Assembly (NCBI GenBank): GCA_030667105.1
Contig: DAOUWN010000152.1
Location: 1 to 5,944 of the forward strand
DNA from: Deltaproteobacteria bacterium
GTDB taxonomy: Bacteria; Desulfobacterota; Desulfobacteria; C00003060
Reading direction: 5' to 3'
DNA: 5,944 nt
The notes beneath the pieces were generated by a model. That model did not search any database and had not been told where the DNA came from. It was given only the letters and a program-made list of their open reading frames with translations. Each line of letters starts with the position of its first letter. Position 1 is the stretch's first letter. The translations under genes and the position numbers were made by a program. Positions 1-5,443 of the stretch are shown one piece after another.

Positions 1-71
1 AACAACAAAAACATCGCCTCGCAGAGAAAACCTTCGCCCTCCAGATTATCGAAGACTCGAATGCGCAATAG
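1..71 (+). CDS. Possible 3' end of an upstream gene
   Basis: Reading from base 3, 22 codons stay open to a TAG at 69-71. The peptide ends LAEKTFALQIIEDSNAQ, which has the mixed hydrophobic/charged composition of a real protein C-terminus; the other two forward frames give Arg/Ser- or Cys-rich peptides. No family can be recognised from so short a piece, and an open run of 22 codons can occur by chance. The call rests only on composition, so it is tentative. Confidence 0.25.
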   Translation, partial: QQKHRLAEKTFALQIIEDSNAQ

Positions 72-136
72 CGAAATGTTGCGACGATGTAAAGGATAAA
101 AATGGCGGGGTCTTTTCAGCTTCAGGCTATTGAGGG

Positions 137-300
137 CTTAGGGTTCGCGAAGAAATAAATTTACATTTTCAGGAGTCGAGGCGCACGCATGGCAAGGCGC
201 GAGGAGGGCGAATAGCAAGCTACGTAACCGACGAGCAACGCAGCCAGGCGGGATGGATCGGCGCATCAAAATGTGAAGTTATTTTTGAGCGAGCCCTTAG
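137..300. repeat. 164-bp element with imperfect inverted ends
   Basis: Bases 137-171 match the reverse complement of 266-300 at 27 of 35 positions; the best runs are the ACATTTT block, the AAATAA block and the AGGG/TCGC ends. The arms enclose about 94 bp of GC-rich sequence (172-265) dense in GCG, GAGG and GCAA words, with a TACGTA palindrome near the centre (221-226). No ORF fills it. The layout suits a MITE-like or intergenic palindromic repeat, or a long transcribed hairpin. No flanking target-site duplication was identified. Confidence 0.5.
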
Positions 301-329
301 ACTTGTTACGGAGAACCTGTGGGTTTCAT

Positions 330-359
330 TTGACATTTTGGGGCGTTATGAGCTATATG
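330..359 (+). promoter_or_regulatory. sigma70-like promoter for the histidine kinase
   Basis: A perfect -35 box TTGACA (330-335) is followed after 18 bp by TATATG (354-359), a four-of-six match to TATAAT. It would start a transcript near 366, with a leader of about 120 nt before the kinase ATG. The leader contains GGGATT-N6-AATCCC (370-387), the REP-like palindrome at 397-424, and the TTCCTCAAT word twice (433-441, 446-454). This is a sequence match only. Confidence 0.45.
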
Positions 360-369
360 GACAAATTGA

Positions 370-387
370 GGGATTAGATGAAATCCC
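370..387 (+). promoter_or_regulatory. Inverted repeat just downstream of the promoter
   Basis: GGGATT (370-375) and AATCCC (382-387) form a perfect 6-bp inverted repeat around AGATGA, placed at the predicted transcription start. It could be a repressor operator or a leader hairpin. A wider pair, AATTGAGG (364-371) and CCTCAATT (448-455), brackets the whole leader. The arms are short and chance occurrence is possible. Confidence 0.25.
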
Positions 388-396
388 ACCAACCCG

Positions 397-424
397 CCTG
401 CCGGCGAGCTGCCGGCGAGGCAGG
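397..424. repeat. REP-like GC-rich palindrome
   Basis: The outer arms CCTGCC (397-402) and GGCAGG (419-424) are exact inverted copies. Inside are two direct copies of TGCCGGCGAG (399-408, 410-419), so the inner GGC/GCC can also pair. It resembles the short intergenic palindromes (REP type) scattered in many bacterial genomes and would fold into a strong hairpin in the leader RNA. Copies elsewhere in the genome cannot be checked here. Confidence 0.45.
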
Positions 425-453
425 TTCCTGAATTCCTCAATCATCTTCCTCAA

Positions 454-469
454 TTCCGGTTCATCCGGG
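454..469 (+). repeat. CCGG-N5-CCGG motif, copy 1
   Basis: TTCCGGTTCATCCGGG can fold as CCGG (456-459), a TTCAT loop and CCGG (465-468). It lies just upstream of the histidine kinase start and matches copy 2 at 1964-1979 in 14 of 16 positions. Confidence 0.35.
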
Positions 470-485
470 TTAGGCATTGCAACCG

Positions 486-1835
486 ATGGCGATTTTAGAG
501 CATATTAAGAAAAGGGTCGATGAAAAGAAGACTGACTACACGAAGTACGGCTTCACTCGCGTTGAGAGTAATGCCCTGAAGACCTTTTTTGATCTGGCCC
601 AGGAGTTTGAGAGCATTGAGGATGTATACCAGGTGTCAGTGGCCATACCCAGGTCTTTTTTTAAGCTCAACGCCCGGCTCTATGTCATTGATCCAAACGA
701 AAATCGCCTGGCTCTTGTTGCAAGCTCTGAGGGGAGCCAGGAGGATCTCGGGGCTCCGCCCCCGCGTGAGATCAAAGCGGCTGAGCGCCCTTACTGCATG
801 AATCGCTCCATGGTGCTACCTATTCGCGGAAATGAACAGTTGATGGGACAACTCCCCTTCAAGACGGACAATAATGTCATTGGGATATTGGAGGTGTATC
901 CTTGCAAGGGTCTGGATCGGCACCAGGAATTCTTTTTTGAAAAATACGCCAATCGTATCGGTTTCAGTATGCATATGCGTTTTTTTCTCCGCAAGAATGT
1001 TGAACACGTGAGATTCATTAAAGGCCTTGTTGCTGATATTGAACACAACGTGATCGTCCCCAATATGGTCTACAAGCTCTTCCTGAGGCGTTTAAGGGGC
1101 AAAATCCTGAAAAACAGAGAAATTGAAGAGCTTCTCAGAGAGCTCACATCTATCCCAGAATCACAGGTCAAGCGAGCAGAGGTAGAACCGCTTTTGGCGG
1201 AGTTAACAGAAGTAAACAACGGCATCACGGAAGAGTTCAGCAATATTGAAAAGCACTACGAAAATACAAGCCTTTTTCTCGAAACCCTGTTGCGCAAGAG
1301 CCATTTTGACGAAGGCCGCCTTACGCTGCACACCAAGGCCTGCAACATGAAAAAGACGGTCATAGCGCCGCAGTTGGAGCAATTTGTCAGCCGGTTTGCC
1401 GAAAAGGGAATAGCAATACACGATGAATACAGCGGGACACCTGACGAGGGGACTCTATCAGTTGTTGATGTCGGGCTGATAGCCCAGGTCTATGGGAACC
1501 TTTTCTCCAATGCCCTCAAATATACGCAAGAGGTGATTGCCGACAAGGGCGAGGTAAAAAAATACATAGCTTACGGAAGAAAGGTGGTTGGGGACTATTT
1601 CGGTCCGGGCAAGGACGGGCTTAGGTATAACGTGTTCAGCACGGGGCCGCATATCCTTTTAGAGGAACGCGAGAAGATTTTCGATGAGGGGTATCGGGGG
1701 GTTGGCAGTTCAAAGAAACCCGGAACCGGACACGGACTCACGTTCATAAAAAATGCAGTCGATATACATGGTGGGGTCGCAGGCTACGAGGCGATACAGT
1801 ACGGTAACGACTTCTACCTCGTGCTTCCGGAGTGA
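486..1835 (+). CDS. Soluble GAF-like sensor histidine kinase with atypical boxes
   Basis: A 449-residue protein with no membrane segment, so a cytoplasmic sensor kinase. Residues about 30-170 look like a GAF-type sensor domain (RLYVIDPNENRLALVASSEG at 64-83). A helical stretch follows with a candidate phospho-acceptor His187 in DIEHNVIVPNM, then an ATPase domain from about 325: N box GNLFSNALKYT (337-347), G1-like STGPHI (385-390), IFDEGYRG (398-405) and G2 GTGHGL (413-418). Two features are odd. The H box has HNVIVP rather than HE-x-R-x-P, and the G1 Asp that normally contacts adenine is Ser385. No response regulator is adjacent, so it is an orphan here. A TTG at 477 would add three residues. 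I prefer the ATG because neither start has a convincing ribosome site (GGG at 467-469 for TTG, AGG at 472-474 for ATG). The kinase class is fairly sure; signal and partner are unknown. Confidence 0.85.
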   Translation: MAILEHIKKRVDEKKTDYTKYGFTRVESNALKTFFDLAQEFESIEDVYQVSVAIPRSFFKLNARLYVIDPNENRLALVASSEGSQEDLGAPPPREIKAAERPYCMNRSMVLPIRGNEQLMGQLPFKTDNNVIGILEVYPCKGLDRHQEFFFEKYANRIGFSMHMRFFLRKNVEHVRFIKGLVADIEHNVIVPNMVYKLFLRRLRGKILKNREIEELLRELTSIPESQVKRAEVEPLLAELTEVNNGITEEFSNIEKHYENTSLFLETLLRKSHFDEGRLTLHTKACNMKKTVIAPQLEQFVSRFAEKGIAIHDEYSGTPDEGTLSVVDVGLIAQVYGNLFSNALKYTQEVIADKGEVKKYIAYGRKVVGDYFGPGKDGLRYNVFSTGPHILLEEREKIFDEGYRGVGSSKKPGTGHGLTFIKNAVDIHGGVAGYEAIQYGNDFYLVLPE

Positions 1836-1963
1836 TCGCCGAGTGGCCAAGTCCGACAAAACTGAACCGAAGGAATAATATTTCTATTAGACCGTTAGTT
1901 GAAAAATTCGTGTTTTGCGGCGTTCGCCTTGAGAACATCGCGTGGTAATTTCGTTTTTTTTGG

Positions 1964-1979
1964 TTCCGGCTTATCCGGG
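1964..1979 (+). repeat. CCGG-N5-CCGG motif, copy 2
   Basis: TTCCGGCTTATCCGGG pairs CCGG (1966-1969) with CCGG (1975-1978) around CTTAT. It lies 24 bp before the glycosyltransferase ATG and is the second copy of the motif at 454-469. Confidence 0.35.
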
Positions 1980-1992
1980 CCTGGTACTTACG

Positions 1993-1996
1993 GGAG
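1993..1996 (+). promoter_or_regulatory. Ribosome binding site deciding the glycosyltransferase start
   Basis: GGAG, within CGGGAG, sits 7 nt before the ATG at 2004. The TTG candidate at 1899 has no such site, and its extra 35 residues do not look like the family N-terminus. This favours the ATG. Confidence 0.6.
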
Positions 1997-2003
1997 AATT
2001 GTC

Positions 2004-2978
2004 ATGAGTGAATTTCATCAGGAAGGTTCTATTACCACCATTCACGGGTTTTACGATCTTTTTGACCCTGAAGAACAACTGGCGCGGCTGGAAAGGAAAT
2101 TAGAGAAATTCTCCAGACACATGTGCATCAGCCTTCTTCTGCCCTCCCTTTACGATGAAATACATGTACCCAAGGTCCTGGATAACATCATTGATCAGAT
2201 CAACCAGGTGAATTATTTGTGTTCTGTGGTGGTGGCGCTGGGAGGGGCCACGGAAGAAGGCCAGTTCAGAGAAGCCAAAGAGTATTTTTGCAGGCTCAAA
2301 AAGGATGACCGTGAAGTAAATGTGGTCTGGGTGGACGGGCCCAGAATCGGCAAGATTTTTAGGAAACTGCAGGAACAAAAGATCCCCGTTGGAGTGCCTG
2401 GAAAAGGTCAGTCCGTGTGGGTTACGCTGGGATATCTATTTGCGAGCGAAGTCTGTGATGTGATTGCCTTGCACGACTGCGACATCGTCACCTACGATCG
2501 TCTGCTTCTCGGCCGTCTGATTGAACCCACGGCCAACCCCAACAACGACTTTGAGTTTTGTAAAGGCTATTATGCCCGCATTTCACCCACCGAGATGGAG
2601 ATGAAGGGAAGAACCATGCGGCTTTTCGTGGCCCCTTTTGTCGAGGCTCTTGTCAGCATCATGCACGATCGCCGCCATGCCGTGCTGGAACAGTTTTTTC
2701 GTTATCATCGTACCTTTCGTTATCCGCTGGCTGGGGAATTCAGCTTTCTGACCCGCCTTGCCCGGGCCATAAACCTGGCCTATGACTGGGGCCTTGAGGT
2801 GAGTACTCTATCTGAAGTCTATAATCGTCTGACGCCAAAGAAGATTGCCCAGATCGACCTTTGCAAGAACTACGAGCACAAACACCAGGAGCTTTCCGAA
2901 GAGGATGCCAGCCATGGCCTCCATCGTATGGTCGTGGACATCGCTAAGTTCTATTTGAACTACATGCGATCACACTGA
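2004..2978 (+). CDS. GT81-like glucosyl-3-phosphoglycerate synthase, ended by in-frame TGA
   Basis: A 324-residue product with a GT-A fold glycosyltransferase layout. A nucleotide-sugar binding start (SLLLPSLYDE, 43-52) is followed by PGKGQS (132-137), the metal-binding DxD in LHDCDIVTYD (156-165), the acceptor-side stretch KGRTMRLFVAP (201-211), PLAGEFS (241-247) and a late His-rich HKHQELSEED (292-301). These features match glucosyl-3-phosphoglycerate synthase (GpgS, GT81), which makes the precursor of glucosylglycerate from NDP-glucose and 3-phosphoglycerate. Related mannosyl enzymes are a less likely alternative. The start is set by GGAG 7 nt upstream. The frame ends at TGA 2976-2978, but the next codon is ATG and the same frame continues for 95 residues of what looks like this family's C-terminal tail. 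Read through, the protein would be about 420 residues, nearer the roughly 400 I recall for such enzymes. The body may be inactive, recoded, or split by an error. No phosphatase partner is visible. Confidence 0.75.
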   Translation: MSEFHQEGSITTIHGFYDLFDPEEQLARLERKLEKFSRHMCISLLLPSLYDEIHVPKVLDNIIDQINQVNYLCSVVVALGGATEEGQFREAKEYFCRLKKDDREVNVVWVDGPRIGKIFRKLQEQKIPVGVPGKGQSVWVTLGYLFASEVCDVIALHDCDIVTYDRLLLGRLIEPTANPNNDFEFCKGYYARISPTEMEMKGRTMRLFVAPFVEALVSIMHDRRHAVLEQFFRYHRTFRYPLAGEFSFLTRLARAINLAYDWGLEVSTLSEVYNRLTPKKIAQIDLCKNYEHKHQELSEEDASHGLHRMVVDIAKFYLNYMRSH

Positions 2979-3266
2979 ATGCCCGTTGATAACGCTTTTA
3001 TCGACATGGTTCAGCATACCTATTACAACACGGCCTTGAGCTTTGTGAAGAGTTACAGCGACGATGCCGAGTCGAACGACCTGGTATATGACAGGCACCA
3101 GGAAGAACTCACCGTCCGATACTTCAGGGATTTTCTCTCCACTGCCTGGGACCAGGCAATGCAAGACAGGGATGGCACGCAGATTCCGTCGTGGAACCGG
3201 GTCATCTATTCTGTGCCAGATATCTATGAAGATCTGCTGGTGGCTGTGGAAAGGGACAATGCATAA
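2979..3266 (+). CDS. C-terminal continuation of the glycosyltransferase
   Basis: This 95-residue frame begins with ATG directly after the TGA of the preceding gene and in the same frame. It has no Shine-Dalgarno sequence in front. Its content (YYNTALSFVKSY, DRHQEEL at 38-44, IPSWNRV at 69-75, VPDIYEDL at 79-86) resembles what I recall as the C-terminal helical tail of long GT81-like proteins, and it has no signal peptide or other domain. I read it as the severed end of one ancestral gene, not as an independent protein. It could still be made by reinitiation at the TGA-ATG junction, by read-through, or not at all. TAA at 3264-3266 is followed 15 bp later, in frame, by glgA. The family link is from memory, without an alignment. 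Confidence 0.65.
   Translation: MPVDNAFIDMVQHTYYNTALSFVKSYSDDAESNDLVYDRHQEELTVRYFRDFLSTAWDQAMQDRDGTQIPSWNRVIYSVPDIYEDLLVAVERDNA
2985..3005 (+). other. 8-bp hairpin just behind the in-frame TGA
   Basis: GTTGATAA (2985-2992) pairs with TTATCGAC (2998-3005), including one G-U pair, around a CGCTT loop. It starts 6 nt after the TGA. Recoding signals, including bacterial SECIS elements, occupy this place. However, it lacks the GU-type apical loop and bulged U expected of a bacterial SECIS, so it may be incidental coding-sequence structure. Confidence 0.4.
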
Positions 3267-3281
3267 TGCCTGGATCATCAC

Positions 3282-4775
3282 ATGGATGAGTCTCTGAAAG
3301 TCTGGTTCCTTGCGCCCGAAGTTGCCCCATTTGCCAAAACCGGTGGCCTGGCCGATGTGGCAGGCTCGTTGCCAAGCGCCATCAGAAGGCTGGGCATTGA
3401 TGTGAGGGTGGGGCTTCCGTTTTATCGGACGGTAAAGGAAGGGAACTTTTCCATAAAAAAGGTCCTTCAGGGGCTTGAAGTCCCATTAGGGGACAAGACA
3501 CTTCCATGCGATGTGCTGGAGACAAGGACAAGCGAGGGGATCCTTGTCTATTTCTTCGACAGGGAAGACCTTTTTGACAGGGCCAACCTGTACGGAAATC
3601 AGGATGGCGATTATCCTGACAACCTGGAACGGTTTGCCTATTTCAGCCGCGCTGCCCTGGTTTTTGCAAAAGAGTCCGGGTTTTGTTTCGATGTGGTTCA
3701 TTGTCACGATTGGCAAACCGGACTGATTCCAGCATATCTGAAAACCATCTGTCGGACAGATCCTTTTTTCTCTCAAGCCGCTTCAGTCTTTACGATTCAC
3801 AACGTGGGTTATCAGGGGCTCTTTCCTGCTGACAGTCTTTCCGCCTGCGGCCTTCCCCCCAGTGAGTTCCATTCGGAAGGGGTTGAATACTGGGGAAAGA
3901 TAAGCCTCTTGAAGGCAGGTATTGCATATGCAAATGCAATAACTGCTGTCAGCCCCAGATACAGTCGGGAAATCCAGACGTCTGAATTCGGTATGGGCAT
4001 GGACGGGATACTTGGGAATAGATCCGTTGACCTCTATGGTATCTTGAACGGAGTAGACTACAGCGCATGGGACCCTGCCATGGATACGCATATCAGCGTT
4101 CAATACAGCCTCGGGAACATGAAAGGCAAAGGGGCCTGCAAGGCTGCCCTTGTTCATGAGATGGGCCTTGATGAGCGCATCCTTGATCGGCCGGTGCTTG
4201 CGGTGATCTCCCGCCTTACCGTGCAGAAAGGCTATGATCTGCTGCTGGAGGTCGCAGAAGATGTGATCGGGATGGATGCAGGACTGGTGATACTTGCTGC
4301 AGGCGAGAAAAAGTATCAGCAGCCACTGGAGGCACTGGCGCAAGAGCATCATGGAAGGATGGCGGTCAGGATAGGGTTTGATGATCCACTTGCGCACCGC
4401 ATCATGGCAGGCTCTGACATGCTCCTGGTGCCGTCTCGCTATGAGCCGTGCGGGCTAACGCAGATCTACGCTTTGAAATACGGAACAGTGCCCATTGTCC
4501 GGGCCACAGGAGGCCTTGATGATACGATCTGCAAGTTTGATCCCAAGTCAGGAGAGGGAACCGGGTTTAAGTTTACCGAATACGACGCAATGGCCTTTTT
4601 GGATCAGATTAAGGCGGCCCTGAATGCCTATCATGACAGGAGAACCTGGAAGAGGGTGGTCAGAAATGGCATGAATGCGGACTTTTCCTGGGAAGAATCA
4701 GCCGGAAAATACGTCTCCCTATACCAACAGATTGCCGCCGCTCGAAAAAAGGTTCCCGCAGTGATGAACTCATAG
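3282..4775 (+). CDS. glgA: Glycogen (starch) synthase GlgA, GT5 family
   Basis: A 497-residue, apparently intact enzyme of normal family length. It transfers glucose from ADP-glucose (less often UDP-glucose) to the non-reducing end of an alpha-1,4-glucan in the cytoplasm. The N-terminal Rossmann domain carries the KTGGL signature (19-23, in FAKTGGLADVAG). HCHDWQTG (140-147), FTIHNVGYQG (170-179) and the ITAVSPRYSREI stretch (220-231) follow. The C-terminal domain has SRLTVQKG (310-317; Arg311 and Lys316 are the expected phosphate-binding pair), PSRYEPCGL (384-392; Glu388 is the usual catalytic-site glutamate) and RATGGLDDT (407-415). The ATG at 3282 has a weak GGA (3272-3274) seven bases before it. 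It lies 15 bp after the glycosyltransferase tail, consistent with an operon. The other glg genes are not in the window. Confidence 0.97.
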   Translation: MDESLKVWFLAPEVAPFAKTGGLADVAGSLPSAIRRLGIDVRVGLPFYRTVKEGNFSIKKVLQGLEVPLGDKTLPCDVLETRTSEGILVYFFDREDLFDRANLYGNQDGDYPDNLERFAYFSRAALVFAKESGFCFDVVHCHDWQTGLIPAYLKTICRTDPFFSQAASVFTIHNVGYQGLFPADSLSACGLPPSEFHSEGVEYWGKISLLKAGIAYANAITAVSPRYSREIQTSEFGMGMDGILGNRSVDLYGILNGVDYSAWDPAMDTHISVQYSLGNMKGKGACKAALVHEMGLDERILDRPVLAVISRLTVQKGYDLLLEVAEDVIGMDAGLVILAAGEKKYQQPLEALAQEHHGRMAVRIGFDDPLAHRIMAGSDMLLVPSRYEPCGLTQIYALKYGTVPIVRATGGLDDTICKFDPKSGEGTGFKFTEYDAMAFLDQIKAALNAYHDRRTWKRVVRNGMNADFSWEESAGKYVSLYQQIAAARKKVPAVMNS

Positions 4776-4827
4776 AAAGTTAACAGTACTCCTCCAAGGT
4801 GGCATTTCTTTTCCCAATAGTTAACCA

Positions 4828-4873
4828 TAAGTGCCCAATGTTCTAGGTCTGTTCTTGCGCCTATTTGGGCTTA
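4828..4873 (+). terminator. Weak stem-loop after glgA
   Basis: TAAG (4828-4831) and CCCAA (4834-4838) can pair with TTGGG (4865-4869) and CTTA (4870-4873), with a two-base bulge and a 26-nt loop. No T-run follows, so this is at best a poor terminator. Confidence 0.15.
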
Positions 4874-4889
4874 ACCTCTTGAAAATTAA

Positions 4890-4931
4890 ATGCAAACTCT
4901 TCAACCGCTTGGTTTTGCATGATGTTTGCAT
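4890..4931. repeat. Triple ATGCAAA repeat, possible operator
   Basis: ATGCAAA occurs at 4890-4896 and in inverted form (TTTGCAT) at 4914-4920 and 4925-4931. The nested AACC/GGTT (4903-4906, 4911-4914) makes the first pair a plausible hairpin. The last two copies form a direct repeat of 11-bp period overlapping the possible promoter, as an operator might. The function is unproven. Confidence 0.3.
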
Positions 4932-4936
4932 ATGAT
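4909..4936 (+). promoter_or_regulatory. Possible promoter for the propeptide-subtilase pair
   Basis: TATGAT (4931-4936) matches five of six -10 positions. TTGGTT (4909-4914), 16 bp upstream, matches three of six -35 positions. It would give a leader of about 90 nt before the ATG at 5034, and it overlaps the ATGCAAA repeats. The weak -35 keeps confidence low. Confidence 0.3.
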
Positions 4937-5033
4937 TGCCGCAGAATGTTTCGGGCAATGAATCCTTGTCCGGCGGTACAACTGTCAACGGCCACTACGC
5001 AGGAAAAGGGGTAAGGATCTTCACAGAGGAAGC

Positions 5034-5429
5034 ATGAAGTATATAGGCATCACTTGCTGGAACATTGTCCTTTTTCTTACGGTCTGCTGTTCGGGGTACA
5101 CCACACAACCGGAACAGCACGCCGCAGGATCTGTTAAAGCAACTGACGTTCGCGTTGCTCAAGATCGGGAACCGGGCTCTTCCAGGATGGAGACCAGAGG
5201 GTGTGTTCCCGGACAAGTTATTGTAAAATTTAAGGAAGGTACGGGGCAGCAGACTATCGAGGTCATTCAAAGGAAATTGCACCTTAAAACCATTCGCGTA
5301 GTCTCCCGGCCGAATTTGTATCTCATGGATGTTGAAGACGGTTCCTCACTTGAGGAGATCACAAAACGCCTGGAGGATTTCAAAGCAGTTGAATACGCAG
5401 AACCGAATTACGTGAGAAGAATTCAATAG
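5034..5429 (+). CDS. Exported free-standing subtilisin propeptide-like protein
   Basis: A 131-residue protein whose only recognisable domain is the propeptide found at the front of S8 proteases (inhibitor I9 / fervidolysin prodomain type): VPGQVIVKFKEG (58-69), then a SLEEITKRLEDF helix (105-116) and the end signature VEYAEPNY (119-126). The frame stops five residues later at TAG, with no protease domain. A hydrophobic N-terminus (WNIVLFLTVCCSG, 9-21) indicates export. The Cys pair might serve lipidation, but TVCC is not a proper lipobox. The ribosome site AGAGGA is close, three bases before the ATG. It lies 14 bp ahead of a subtilase whose own propeptide ends VEYAEPNYYR. Such domains fold and inhibit their protease, so this may be an inhibitor or a folding chaperone in trans. 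It could instead be the leftover of a truncated protease duplicate. Confidence 0.75.
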   Translation: MKYIGITCWNIVLFLTVCCSGYTTQPEQHAAGSVKATDVRVAQDREPGSSRMETRGCVPGQVIVKFKEGTGQQTIEVIQRKLHLKTIRVVSRPNLYLMDVEDGSSLEEITKRLEDFKAVEYAEPNYVRRIQ

Positions 5430-5443
5430 GTAAGGTACGGTCC

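Larger units (their letters stand above)
1836..2003 (+). other. 168-bp gap between kinase and glycosyltransferase
   Basis: No convincing gene is present. A TTG-started extension of the next frame (from 1899) is open but unlike the GT family. The gap holds an A/T-rich patch (1878-1890), a run of eight T (1954-1961), the second CCGG-N5-CCGG motif, and the ribosome site of the next gene. No clear terminator or strong promoter was seen, so co-transcription with the kinase is possible. Confidence 0.5.
4776..5033. other. 258-bp AT-richer intergenic region
   Basis: No intact gene is visible. The region holds two GTTAAC palindromes (4779-4784, 4820-4825), a weak imperfect stem (4828-4873), ATGCAAA inverted and direct repeats (4890-4931), and a possible promoter. 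A minus-strand frame from 4920 to 4780 reads protein-like but carries two internal TAG codons; it may be a decayed small gene. This is a natural boundary between the carbohydrate and protease blocks. Confidence 0.5.

Noticed and set aside
750..762. GGGGC-TCC-GCCCC hairpin
   Set aside because: It lies within the kinase coding region and encodes part of a Gly/Ala/Pro-rich loop; no regulatory reason is visible.
1899..2003. TTG-started N-terminal extension of the glycosyltransferase
   Set aside because: It has no ribosome site, its sequence is unlike the family, and it covers the CCGG repeat. The ATG at 2004 has GGAG at good spacing.
2976..2978. TGA as a sense codon through an alternative genetic code
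   Set aside because: The kinase gene ends normally at TGA (1833-1835), with another in-frame TGA at 1863-1865, and other genes use TAG and TAA. A genome-wide recoding is not supported.
3783..4397. 204-codon open frame on the minus strand
   Set aside because: It lies wholly inside glgA, whose protein is unmistakable. Its translation shows no domain or export signal, so it is a shadow of the coding strand.
4786..4815. Terminator after glgA using CCTCC/GGTGG
   Set aside because: The arms do not pair properly, the loop would be too short, and the following T-rich stretch is interrupted.
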